This document shows, piece after piece, positions 34,043-42,434 of a DNA stretch of 64,000 bases. The first letter of the stretch is position 1, and every line of letters starts with the position of its first letter. A program made the position numbers and the translations under genes. The DNA comes from JAHBTB01 sp964451255 (lineage in GTDB: Bacteria; Armatimonadota; Fimbriimonadia; Fimbriimonadales; Fimbriimonadaceae): contig CAYVHL010000001.1 of assembly GCA_964451255.1 (NCBI GenBank), forward strand, positions 558,001 through 622,000, given 5' to 3'. The notes under the pieces are model-generated. The model was not told the DNA's origin. It did not search any database and saw only the letters and a program-made list of their open reading frames with translations.

Positions 34043-35809
34043 TCAATCCTCCAAGAGCGGATTGAGGACGATCCTGACCTCATGCCCGTCGACCAGTTCT
34101 TGCAAGGCGGCGGTCGCTTCGTCTGGCAAGGCGGACGCGACCGAATCGGTCAGCGCAATGCCTCCAGCCGGGGAGATGTGCTCGACGTGGGCGGCTATGT
34201 CGATCAATTCGTTGAAGGGCACTTCCTCGAGCCCCACGGACGTCTTGCCGGAATGGAGGCCGATACGGACACGAAACCTATGTCCCAGCAAGTTCTTGGT
34301 CAGGTTGAAACTATCCATCGCGGACTGGATGGACTTAGCGGCCCTGAGTGCGTCCTCCGGGCTACCGAAGGTCACGACAGCACCGTCCCCTGCCGTGCTG
34401 ACTACGGTGCCGCCGCGCTCTTGCGACACTTCCGCGACAAGGTCTTGGTATGCGCGAAAGCTGTATTCGATCTTTAGGGGGTCTGCTTCGGACTTCATCG
34501 CCGTCGAGCGGACCACATCGACCACCATAACGCAAGTCGCCAAAGAGGCCGGGCGTAGCTTCCACTGCAGGCGCAAGGTTTCGGCGAACAGGGCGACCGG
34601 GTCGTTCTTGTCCAGTTTGGTCGCCCGGGCGGTCTGCGCCTCCACCTTGGACGCCAAACCGGTCAGCACGCCAAGGAGGGTCAGAGCCGAAATCACGACA
34701 AGGGCGTCACCCGCCCGGAAAAAGTGGTAGACGTACTCTGGCCCGAATCTACCGATTGGAACCGACAAGCTCAGGGCCCAGCCGCTAAAGGCGACCAGCA
34801 GGGCCACGATCGACTTACGTATCCCACCGGCGAGGTAGCCGACAGTCGCAAAGACCGCCAATCCCAGCGGAACCATCAGCATTTGGAGCATGGTCAGGAC
34901 GGTCGAACCGTTGGGACGAACAGCCTGGACGCTGCCAACCAAGAGCACACGAAGGAGCCCATATCCCGCTCCAGCCAGGAAAGCGACGAGGGGATAGCCT
35001 GCCCAGCGTCGGACGGACGTCACCCAACTGACCGCCCAAGGCACCGCCCTCTGGTTCTGGACAATCTCCCTAAACCGCTTTTCAAGCTGGAACAGCCGGT
35101 CCAGTTGCTCCTGTCGCGAAACCTGAGACTCTCGACGGTAAGCCAATCGCAGCCGGAATATGCCGCCCAACACCGACGCAGCGGTGGATGCCAACGCATA
35201 GAGCGCAGTCAATCCCATGGCGATCGCGGCGATGACCAACAGAGGCGGCCGCTCGGAGCCTTGGGGCGGCGGGATGACCAAGCCAATGGCGAAGAGCCCG
35301 GGTGCCAACGCGGCCGCTGCCACAAGCGGGACTCGGATCTCGCCGTGGCGGGCGAAACAAGCCAGATGGGTCGCGAAAACGATGATGAACAGGACACCGA
35401 TCGCCCCGTCCAAAACCGGCCCGGTGCGTAGCACTTGGTAGGGGACGGTCACGAAAAACGCTATCAGGAAGAGGAGTCCGGTGACGAGGACGAACCTCAA
35501 CGGCAACGCGGTCACGCGGAGCCAAAGTTTGACGGGCCCGTCCGCCAAGAACTTCCACAGACCAGCGATGAACGAGCACACGGCCCTGCCCGCTCCCACG
35601 AACGCTTGCCAACTGTCGACGGGTTCTTGGTGTTCACCAAGAGTTTGTTGGACCTCGATCACAAACTCGACCGGCAGTCCGAAACGTTGGGCGAGGTCGC
35701 TCGCGGAGTCGTTGATCCGGCCTGGAGATTCTTGGACATAACGGGCAAGTTGGCTATACGGGTCCAGCCCGTCCAACTGCGATCCGATCGTCTCAAGAGC
35801 CTGGGCCAT
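34043..35809 (-). CDS. Multispan membrane protein with C-terminal class III cyclase domain
   Basis: 588 residues. A soluble N-terminus (~85 residues) is followed by about eight hydrophobic segments between residues 90 and 390 (LRFVLVTGLLFLIAFFVTV; PLLVIAAIAMGLTALYALAS; others), with a cytoplasmic coiled linker near QLDRLFQLEKRFREIV. The last ~160 residues are a cyclase homology domain: CVMVVDVVRST and STAGDGAVVTF carry the two metal-binding Asp, then RVRIGLHSG. The later NELIDIAAHVEHIS replaces the usual Gly-Asp-x-x-Asn-x-Ala-Ala-Arg, so the transition-state Arg/Asn are altered and activity is uncertain. LipB follows by 3 bases. Confidence 0.85.
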   Translation of the reverse strand: MAQALETIGSQLDGLDPYSQLARYVQESPGRINDSASDLAQRFGLPVEFVIEVQQTLGEHQEPVDSWQAFVGAGRAVCSFIAGLWKFLADGPVKLWLRVTALPLRFVLVTGLLFLIAFFVTVPYQVLRTGPVLDGAIGVLFIIVFATHLACFARHGEIRVPLVAAAALAPGLFAIGLVIPPPQGSERPPLLVIAAIAMGLTALYALASTAASVLGGIFRLRLAYRRESQVSRQEQLDRLFQLEKRFREIVQNQRAVPWAVSWVTSVRRWAGYPLVAFLAGAGYGLLRVLLVGSVQAVRPNGSTVLTMLQMLMVPLGLAVFATVGYLAGGIRKSIVALLVAFSGWALSLSVPIGRFGPEYVYHFFRAGDALVVISALTLLGVLTGLASKVEAQTARATKLDKNDPVALFAETLRLQWKLRPASLATCVMVVDVVRSTAMKSEADPLKIEYSFRAYQDLVAEVSQERGGTVVSTAGDGAVVTFGSPEDALRAAKSIQSAMDSFNLTKNLLGHRFRVRIGLHSGKTSVGLEEVPFNELIDIAAHVEHISPAGGIALTDSVASALPDEATAALQELVDGHEVRIVLNPLLED

Positions 35810-35887
35810 GACGGTAAACCAACGGCTTCAACAGCCGCCCCACGAGGGCTTAACGATATCCGGCTGGCGGTCAAGCCCGCAATTGGG

Positions 35888-36118
35888 TCACTCGGCGGCT
35901 TCTTTTTTCGGCTTTGTAGCTTTCTTGGGCTTCTCGGCCTCGACTGCCGTTGCTTTCTTGGCTGCCGGCTTAGGGGTTGCGGCAGACTTGGGTGCTGACG
36001 CCTTTGTCGCTCTCGGCTTTCCGCCCCTAGCTTCGGCGATCGCCTCTTTGATGATTCCCTTGACCGCCTTTTCTTTCCGACGACGGCGGTTTCTCAATTC
36101 TTTGTTCCGGACTCTCAT
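35888..36118 (-). CDS. Small Lys/Ala-rich basic protein
   Basis: 76 residues from ATG 36118, with GAGGAG upstream. The N-terminal half (RVRNKELRNRRRRKEKAVKG, then IIKEAIAEARGG) is a basic helix; the C-terminal half is a Lys/Ala/Pro/Thr tail like histone H1 (SAATPKPAAKKATA). It could bind nucleic acid, or be a remnant or relative of a ribosomal protein such as S20 or S21; neither match is convincing. It follows the lipoprotein gene by ~50 bases and may be the last gene of the pyr operon. Confidence 0.55.
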   Translation of the reverse strand: MRVRNKELRNRRRRKEKAVKGIIKEAIAEARGGKPRATKASAPKSAATPKPAAKKATAVEAEKPKKATKPKKEAAE

Positions 36119-36167
36119 TCGTGTTCGATGCTCCTCGTCAGGCGGGTCAGGATACCCCGCGCCGCCC

Positions 36168-36926
36168 TCAGACCCGTGCCGTGCCGCCGGTCGACTGTTC
36201 GGCACGCTTGATGGCGTCTCGGGCCAAGTCCTGGCGGTCATGGGACGCGTAGATGCTCACCACCTTGGCCCAGGCGTTGGAGATGTGATGCGGCCTGCTC
36301 GCGAGAAACTCTTGTCCAGCCAACGTGTTTTGGTCCACGATCGTCGCCTTGTGCTGTTCGATGGCGTCTTGCAGGAGCCCGGCTAGCTCCAGGTCCTTGC
36401 CCTTGCCCAGGCCTTCGGGGACGACCTCGTAGAGGACTGACATGAGGATCGGCGCCTTTTCATCGGGTGGCACCTTGAAGGTCCCGCGACACAACGCGAT
36501 GGCCTCGTCCACCTTGCCCAGGTGGGCCGCGCAGCGGGCAAGCTGCAGGGAATCGTTGACAAAGCGGTCGTCGTCGGGCGCGACTTTCACCGCGATTTGA
36601 AGAAGGCTGTAGGCGTCCTCCCAGCGCCCGGCCTGACGCAAGATGTCCGCATATTCCCAGGCCTTCAAGGGGGGTATCGCGCTCAGGTCAATCGATCCAG
36701 CATATGTCTGCACCAAGTGCAGGATCATGTCGTCCCGTTCTTTGGCGGAAAGCTCCCCTCGGTTCACCCGGTTGCCAAGGATCCGGTACGCCTCTTTGAT
36801 GTTGCGTTGCACGATGGCCGGGTTGATATCGGTGTCCACCGCGTTCGGATCGGGATATTGGACTACGTGGCACCCAGCGAGCAAGAAGGATAAGCAAGCG
36901 ACAGCGGCAAGATCACGCCAGTGCAA
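36168..36926 (-). CDS. Lipoprotein with TPR-like helices
   Basis: 252 residues from TTG 36926, which has GAGAGG upstream and overlaps the pyrC stop by 14 bases. The N-terminus (HWRDLAAVACLSFLLAGC) is a lipoprotein signal with an LAGC lipobox at Cys19. An ATG at 36971 would give a 59-base overlap and a long polar n-region, so it is less likely. The mature protein is helical with TPR-like spacing (AWEYADILRQAGRWEDAYSL; QLARCAAHLGKVDEAIAL). Lodged in the inner or outer membrane, probably a scaffold; why it sits with pyrimidine genes is not clear. Confidence 0.8.
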   Translation of the reverse strand: MHWRDLAAVACLSFLLAGCHVVQYPDPNAVDTDINPAIVQRNIKEAYRILGNRVNRGELSAKERDDMILHLVQTYAGSIDLSAIPPLKAWEYADILRQAGRWEDAYSLLQIAVKVAPDDDRFVNDSLQLARCAAHLGKVDEAIALCRGTFKVPPDEKAPILMSVLYEVVPEGLGKGKDLELAGLLQDAIEQHKATIVDQNTLAGQEFLASRPHHISNAWAKVVSIYASHDRQDLARDAIKRAEQSTGGTARV

Positions 36927-38238
36927 GCCGATACCTCTCGTCGCTGAAGCCGGGGTCGCGGTAGATCTCATTGCCGCAATAGGTCACAACGGCTTTACCC
37001 TGGAAGGTGGTTCCATGGAACGGGGAGTTCTTGCCTCTGCTGAACGTCCGGCCCACGTCAAAGGTCCATTCGCGGTTTGGGTCGATGACGGTGATCTGGG
37101 CGACCGGCGTCCGTCCGGGACGAAGGGTGCCGGCGTCCAACCTCAGCGCCGCCGCCGGGGCCGTGCTCAGCTTGCGGACCGTCTCCAAGGGAGAGAGGAC
37201 GCCTGTCTGGGTCAGGTAGGTGAGGCTAGCCGCGACAGTTGACTCCAGACCTACGAGGCCGAACGGGGCCTCTTCAAACGGCACCTCGACCTCGAACGGG
37301 GCATAGGGCGAGTGGTCGCTAGCAATACAGTCGATCGTCCCGTCGTTCAGGGCCTGGAGCAGGATGTCGATGTCGACCTGGGTCCGCAGGGGCGGAGCGG
37401 ATTTGAAGTTGGGGTCGAACTCGCCTACGGACTCGTCGGTGAAGACGAAATGGTGCGGCGCGATCTCGCATGTGACAGGAGCGCCGAGGTATTTGAACTG
37501 CCGGATCGCCTCGACACCGCCCCATGAACTGACGCGCATGATATGGATGCGGCAGCCGGTGTTCAGAGCCAGTTCGCAGTTCCGCATGATCATAGTCACC
37601 TCGGCGCTGCGCGGTATTCCGGGCAGTCCGAGCATCGCGCTCGTCGCCCCGTCGTTCATCGCCCCCCCTCGGCTCAGCGCCCGGTCGTCGCAATGCAGCA
37701 TCAACGGCAGGTCGAGTTGGAGGGCGAACTCCATCGCCCGCATCATGACCCGTGAGTCTTGCACCGGCGCGTCTTCGTCGCTGGCCGCGACGATGCCGGC
37801 CTTCTTGAGCGCGGCCAAGTCCGAAATGACCTCGCCGCTGTTACCGACGGTCAATGCCCCGACCGGCGCGACAAAGACCCCTCCTGCCTCCGGTGCAGCC
37901 GCCTTGTCCAAGATGAAATCGACTAGGGCCGCGTTATCGAGGGGCGGAGTCGTGTTCGGCATGCAACAGATCGTCGTGAACCCGCCCGCAGCCGCCGCCT
38001 GGGTGCCGCTCTTGATCGTCTCGCGCCGCTCCTCCCCCGGCTCCCGAAGGTGCGTGTGCATGTCCACCAGTCCGGGCGTGATCCAAAAGCCGGTGCAGTC
38101 GTAGACCTCGTCGACGCCGCCTTCGTCGATGTCTGGCCCGACCTCGGCGACCTGCGAGTCCTCGACGATGACGCTGCCGACGATGTCCAGTTCTTGGCTC
38201 GGATCCAAGATGCGCCCGTTCTTGAAGAGCGTCCTCAC
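36913..38238 (-). CDS. pyrC: Dihydroorotase
   Basis: 441 residues, class I (long) type. Cyclises carbamoyl-aspartate to dihydroorotate. The metal site DMHTHLREPG and the later DHSPYAP Asp are intact, as are the GGFTTICCMPNTTPP segment and the APHHFVFTD block. GTG 38238 makes a GTGA overlap with the pyrB stop; ATG 38262 would overlap pyrB by 28 bases. Acts after PyrB in the same operon. Confidence 0.95.
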   Translation of the reverse strand: MRTLFKNGRILDPSQELDIVGSVIVEDSQVAEVGPDIDEGGVDEVYDCTGFWITPGLVDMHTHLREPGEERRETIKSGTQAAAAGGFTTICCMPNTTPPLDNAALVDFILDKAAAPEAGGVFVAPVGALTVGNSGEVISDLAALKKAGIVAASDEDAPVQDSRVMMRAMEFALQLDLPLMLHCDDRALSRGGAMNDGATSAMLGLPGIPRSAEVTMIMRNCELALNTGCRIHIMRVSSWGGVEAIRQFKYLGAPVTCEIAPHHFVFTDESVGEFDPNFKSAPPLRTQVDIDILLQALNDGTIDCIASDHSPYAPFEVEVPFEEAPFGLVGLESTVAASLTYLTQTGVLSPLETVRKLSTAPAAALRLDAGTLRPGRTPVAQITVIDPNREWTFDVGRTFSRGKNSPFHGTTFQGKAVVTYCGNEIYRDPGFSDERYRLALA

Positions 38239-39149
38239 TTCTTGCCCCCTTCGAACACCCATTCGATTGCAGCCATTCGTACAAAGACCCCGTTGGTCAC
38301 CTGCTGGGTGACTCCGCTTTGGGCGCCGTCGGCCACGTGGTCGTCCAATTCGATCCCACGGTTGAGCGGGCCCGGGTGCATGACGATCGCATCGGGCTTC
38401 GCCGCTCGCACACTGCTACGGTTGACTTGGTAAAGCCGCACGAACTCGGACACCGAACTGATCATGCCGTCGGCCATGCGCTCCTTCTGGAGCCGAAGGC
38501 ACATCACCACGTCCGCGTCGGCGATACCCGCCCGAAGGTCGTAGTGCACCTGGCCGGGCAAGAGGGCGGTGTGGCTGGGCATGAGCGTTCTAGGACCGAC
38601 GAAATTGACCTCGTTACCAAGTTTGCTCAGGAGCCAGGCGTTACTTCGTGCGACCCGGCTGTGCATGACGTCCCCCACGATGGCGACTTTCAGCCCGGAG
38701 AGGGTCCCTTTTCGTTCGAGGATGGTCAAAGCGTCGCCCAAAGCCTGGGTCGGGTGCTCGTGCTGACCGTCACCCGCGTTGATCACCGGGCCCCCAAAGT
38801 ATTTCGCGGCAAGGTTGCATGCGCCGCCGCAGTAATGCCGGACGACCATCGCCTCCAGCCGTTCGTGCCTGAGCGTCAAGATCGTGTCTTTAAGGGTCTC
38901 CCCCTTGCTGACCGAACTGCCCGCCGAACTGAAGCTCACCGTCCGGTGGCCGAGAAAGTACGCGGCTTGTTCGAAACTCACCCGAGTCCGTGTGGAATTC
39001 TCAAAGAAGAGCAGGCCCACCACGCGCTGCCGGCTTGGCTTCTGCGGGCCGTCCTGTTCGACTCTGCCTTTCAGTTCTCCCGCCCGACGGACGAGCCCTT
39101 CGAGGACGTCGGCCTCCAAGTGGCGGACGGCCAATAGGCTTCGGGTCAC
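38235..39149 (-). CDS. pyrB: Aspartate carbamoyltransferase catalytic subunit
   Basis: 304 residues. Joins carbamoyl phosphate and aspartate. Carbamoyl-phosphate motif FENSTRTRVSFE, GDGQHEHPTQALGD and VMHPGPLNRGIE are all canonical. No pyrI is present, so it is the unregulated or PyrR-controlled type. GTG 39149 overlaps the pyrR stop (GTGA). Confidence 0.96.
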   Translation of the reverse strand: MTRSLLAVRHLEADVLEGLVRRAGELKGRVEQDGPQKPSRQRVVGLLFFENSTRTRVSFEQAAYFLGHRTVSFSSAGSSVSKGETLKDTILTLRHERLEAMVVRHYCGGACNLAAKYFGGPVINAGDGQHEHPTQALGDALTILERKGTLSGLKVAIVGDVMHSRVARSNAWLLSKLGNEVNFVGPRTLMPSHTALLPGQVHYDLRAGIADADVVMCLRLQKERMADGMISSVSEFVRLYQVNRSSVRAAKPDAIVMHPGPLNRGIELDDHVADGAQSGVTQQVTNGVFVRMAAIEWVFEGGKK

Positions 39150-39685
39150 GGTTGCGCTACCTCCGACGCGGGCAGAAGTTCGACGGCGTCCTCTCCTTCG
39201 ATCTCCTTGACCTTGACCACGATATGGTCTCCCCGTTTGGTCTGGACCTCACGTCCGACGTAGTCCGGTTGGATCGGCAGCTCGCGGTGTCCACGGTCGA
39301 CCAAGGCCGCCAGTTGGATGGTACGGGGACGACCGAACTTGAGCAGGGCGTCCATGGCGGCTCGGACGGTCCTCCCGGTGTAAACGACCTCGTCGACGAG
39401 GATCACGTTCTTCCCGGTCACCTCAAACGGTATCTCGGTCTGGTCGCCATCTTCCGGTGTGGGACGGTCGTCACGTGAACCACGGGCGTCGATCTTGCCG
39501 CATGGAACCGTGAAACCCTCTGCCTGGGTGAGCATGAAGGCTAACCGCTTGGCAACCGGATAACCCCGGCGCAGGACGCCGACGACGACCAAGTCCTCTG
39601 CCCCCCCGTTCCGGTCGAGGATCTGGTGCACCATGCGTCCCAGCGTGCGCTTCATCGCCTCGCCGTCCAGCAGCACGGTCGCCAT
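39146..39685 (-). CDS. pyrR: Bifunctional pyr operon regulator/uracil phosphoribosyltransferase
   Basis: 179 residues. The PRPP-binding loop is VILVDEVVYTGRTVRAA, with the earlier VVVGVLRRGYPVAKRLA and a flexible loop around DDRPTPEDG. In Gram-positive bacteria PyrR binds leader RNA of pyr genes with UMP and favours termination; it also has weak UPRT activity. Here it is inside the operon, 8 bases after rnhC, leaving no leader between it and its upstream gene, so any binding site would have to lie elsewhere. Confidence 0.93.
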   Translation of the reverse strand: MATVLLDGEAMKRTLGRMVHQILDRNGGAEDLVVVGVLRRGYPVAKRLAFMLTQAEGFTVPCGKIDARGSRDDRPTPEDGDQTEIPFEVTGKNVILVDEVVYTGRTVRAAMDALLKFGRPRTIQLAALVDRGHRELPIQPDYVGREVQTKRGDHIVVKVKEIEGEDAVELLPASEVAQP

Positions 39686-39693
39686 GGGGGTGA

Positions 39694-40347
39694 TTATGAC
39701 GAGCCGCCACCGTCGCCCAAGACCTTCTGGGTCGTCTTGAAGTGGAGTTTGGCCAGTCCTTGCAGTGCCTGCGGGCCGCTGTTTCGGACTAGACGCCGGG
39801 CCGCGTCGTCAACCTGAGGCCCCGCGCCTTTGGGGAGTACGTTTCCGATTTCGTCGCCCAGCGACTTGAGCCGCCGTAGGAACTCCGCCCTTGCCAGGAC
39901 ACTGGCGGCCGCGACTGCCAGGTCGCTTTCTGCCCGGACACGGCTCACGAGCTTCACGTGCTTCCCCTTCTCCTTTGCGTTCAACGAGCGCTGCAGGCCG
40001 GACGGGTCGGCGAACTGGTCGCTGATCACGAGGTCACAATCGACCTTTTGGAGGACGTTCTCGATCGCTTGGGCGTGGCCCCAGGCGAGGAGCCGGTTGA
40101 GATTCCTGATCTTTTCGTAAAGTTCGTTGTATTTGGCCGGGTCTACCCGCACGACCGCGTACGGGCACGTGCGCCGAATGACGGGGTCGAGCTTGAGGGC
40201 CGTGTCATCCGTCAGTTTCTTACTGTCTCTGACCCCCTCTAATTCGGCGTCCATTGACGGGTCGACGTAGCAAGCGGCGATGACGAGCGGCCCGAAGTAG
40301 TCTCCCTTGCCGCTCTCATCGACACCGATCCGGCCTCCTTCGGTCAC
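39694..40347 (-). CDS. rnhC: Ribonuclease HIII (short form)
   Basis: 217 residues from GTG 40347, in GTGA overlap with galM. RNase H2-like fold with the DESGKGDYFGPLV signature, which marks RNase HIII, then DSKKLTDD and the metal-binding SDQFADPSG and RAESDLAVAAASVLAR. Family members normally have an ~80-residue N-terminal TBP-like substrate-binding domain; the protein begins only seven residues before the first catalytic motif, so that domain is absent. Cleaves RNA in RNA-DNA hybrids. Confidence 0.9.
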   Translation of the reverse strand: MTEGGRIGVDESGKGDYFGPLVIAACYVDPSMDAELEGVRDSKKLTDDTALKLDPVIRRTCPYAVVRVDPAKYNELYEKIRNLNRLLAWGHAQAIENVLQKVDCDLVISDQFADPSGLQRSLNAKEKGKHVKLVSRVRAESDLAVAAASVLARAEFLRRLKSLGDEIGNVLPKGAGPQVDDAARRLVRNSGPQALQGLAKLHFKTTQKVLGDGGGSS

Positions 40348-41369
40348 TCGGCCTCCCTCGCCTTGAACCGATAGACGGTGCGGCTGGTGAACACCTCGCC
40401 CGGCCGTAGCATGGTCGATGGAAATTGAGGCTTGTTCGGAGAGTCGGGGAAGTGCTGTGTCTCCAAGCAGACCCCTCCCCAGCGTGCAAATGGGTCGTTC
40501 GCGAGGTAGTTGCCCGTGTAGACCTGGATCCCGGGTTGGTCGGTGAACACCTCCATCCGCCTACCGCTTGAAGGGTCTTCCAACACCGCTACAGGATCCG
40601 ATCCGTCTGGGTCGAGAACGTAGCAATGGTCGATGCCGTCCGGCAAGTTGGCCTGAGCACACATCGAGTCGATGGCGTGCCCTAGGCGCGTCGGCTCCCC
40701 AAGGTCAAAGGAAGTTCCGCCTAAGGGCGCGATCTCTCCTGTCGGGATGCTTCCCGCCTCCCCCGTCGCCAGATACCGGCTCGCGCACACCCGCAAGATA
40801 TGGTCTCGCACGTCGCCACGACCAGACAGGTTGAAGTAAGCGTGGTTGGTGAGGTTGATGTGGGTCGCCCGGTCGGTGTGAGCGAAATAGTCGATCTGGA
40901 GACCATCGTCTTCCGTCAGCGAATAGGCGACGCTCACGAACAGGTTCCCGGGATAGCCTTCTTCGCCGTCGGGACTGAGACGGGTGAACACGGTGCGGTC
41001 TGCGGTGACCTGGTTCGCGGCCCAAAGGGCGCGGTCGAAGCCACTGCGACCACCATGAAGGTGGTTTGCACCCTCGTTGGCGCCTAAGTCGTGTCGCGTC
41101 CCGTCAATCTCGAAACATGCCCCTTCGATACGGTTGGCGAAGCGTCCACACGTGGCCCCGAGGTACCAACGTCCCTCAACAAAGCCCCGCAAGTCCGGGT
41201 ACCCGAGGACGACTGGGCCAAGTTGTCCATACGCGTCCGGAACCTCCAACGACACGAGCGTCGCGCCGTATTCGGTCACCGAAGCACGGCATCGGCCATT
41301 CCTAAGTTCAAACAGGTGTGCCACGCGGCCGTCCGGCAGGGTTCCAAACACAGTCGGAGAGGCGGCCAT
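40344..41369 (-). CDS. galM: Aldose 1-epimerase
   Basis: 341 residues. Interconverts alpha and beta anomers of hexoses. Conserved GRFANRIEGA, the His of NHLHGGRSGFD, the NLTNHAYFNLSG motif with catalytic His, and the catalytic Glu in VCLETQHFPD. ATG 41369; first gene of the minus-strand run galM-rnhC-pyrR-pyrB-pyrC. Cytosolic; no galactose genes adjacent. Confidence 0.94.
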   Translation of the reverse strand: MAASPTVFGTLPDGRVAHLFELRNGRCRASVTEYGATLVSLEVPDAYGQLGPVVLGYPDLRGFVEGRWYLGATCGRFANRIEGACFEIDGTRHDLGANEGANHLHGGRSGFDRALWAANQVTADRTVFTRLSPDGEEGYPGNLFVSVAYSLTEDDGLQIDYFAHTDRATHINLTNHAYFNLSGRGDVRDHILRVCASRYLATGEAGSIPTGEIAPLGGTSFDLGEPTRLGHAIDSMCAQANLPDGIDHCYVLDPDGSDPVAVLEDPSSGRRMEVFTDQPGIQVYTGNYLANDPFARWGGVCLETQHFPDSPNKPQFPSTMLRPGEVFTSRTVYRFKAREAE

Positions 41370-41534
41370 GGCTAGGCTGAGATGTTAGCCGATCCGGTCG
41401 TCGGCAAAGGGAAACCCAACCTGGGCCCCTGAGTAGCACCTGAACACCCGCCGATCGCAAATCCCATTGGTCATCCGATACTAAGGCGTCCGTGGGATAC
41501 TCTCCTCTCACCGCCGGTCGGAGGAGCCACAACC

Positions 41535-42431
41535 ATGAGCAAGATGTTTCACGGCGTCTACCCAGCAGTCACAACCCAGTTCCACGACGACCTGAGCCTT
41601 GACCTTGAGGCCACGAAGCGGCATCTGGAGGTCTTGATAGATGCTGGCGTCCAGGGCCTGGTGATGCTCGGCTCGCTGGGCGAGAACAACATGCTCGACC
41701 CTGAGGAGAAGGTGGCTGTGCTCCGGGCGGCCGTTGAGGTCAGCCAAGGGCGCGTGCCTGTCGTGAGCGGCGTCAGCGAGTTCAGCACAGCGCAAGCCGT
41801 GCGCCATGCCGAAGCTGCCGCCCGGGCGGGTTGCACCGGCCTGATGGTGTTGCCCGCGATGGTCTACCCCGCCGACGACAGCGAGGTCGTAGCCCACTAT
41901 CGAACCGTCGCCAAGGCCACCGATCTGCCGATTATCGTCTACAACAACCCCATCGCCTACAAGATCGACGTCACACCGGCGATGCTCGCGGAACTCGCGG
42001 ACGAACCGAAGTTCCAGGCGATCAAGGAGTCCAGCGGCGATCCGCGCAGGGTGACCGACCTCGTCAACCAACTTGGCGACAGATACGTGATCATGGGCGG
42101 TGTCGACGATTTGATCCTAGAGTGCGCCTTGCTGGGGGCCAAGGGCTGGATCGCCGGCGTCGGCCTAGCCTTCCCTCGGGAGAACCAGCACATGTGGAAC
42201 CTGGCCATGGCCGGAATGTGGGCCGAAGCGGTGGAGATCTACCGCTGGTTCACCCCCCTGCTCCACCTGGACATCGGCCCCAAGTTCGTCCAGAAGATCA
42301 AGCTCTGCCTCCAAGAAGTCGGCCTGGGCAATGAGACGGTGCGCCCGCCCCGCCACATCCTCTCTGGTAGGGAGAGGGAAGAGACGCTGAAGACGATACG
42401 GCATGGCATCGAGTGGCGTCCGAAGGTCTGA
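41535..42431 (+). CDS. DapA-family lyase, probably pyrroline-4-hydroxy-2-carboxylate deaminase
   Basis: 298 residues; Shine-Dalgarno GGAGG upstream of ATG 41535. A TIM-barrel of the DHDPS/NAL superfamily: Schiff-base Lys164 in AIKESSGDP, Tyr136 in IIVYNNP. The superfamily covers many reactions, so the assignment rests on context: the three next genes encode hydroxyproline epimerase, an FAD amino-acid oxidoreductase and an aldehyde dehydrogenase, the set that needs exactly this deaminase to turn the pyrroline into alpha-ketoglutaric semialdehyde. Dihydrodipicolinate synthase is the alternative, although here no lysine gene is adjacent. Confidence 0.82.
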   Translation: MSKMFHGVYPAVTTQFHDDLSLDLEATKRHLEVLIDAGVQGLVMLGSLGENNMLDPEEKVAVLRAAVEVSQGRVPVVSGVSEFSTAQAVRHAEAAARAGCTGLMVLPAMVYPADDSEVVAHYRTVAKATDLPIIVYNNPIAYKIDVTPAMLAELADEPKFQAIKESSGDPRRVTDLVNQLGDRYVIMGGVDDLILECALLGAKGWIAGVGLAFPRENQHMWNLAMAGMWAEAVEIYRWFTPLLHLDIGPKFVQKIKLCLQEVGLGNETVRPPRHILSGREREETLKTIRHGIEWRPKV

Positions 42432-42434
42432 CCT

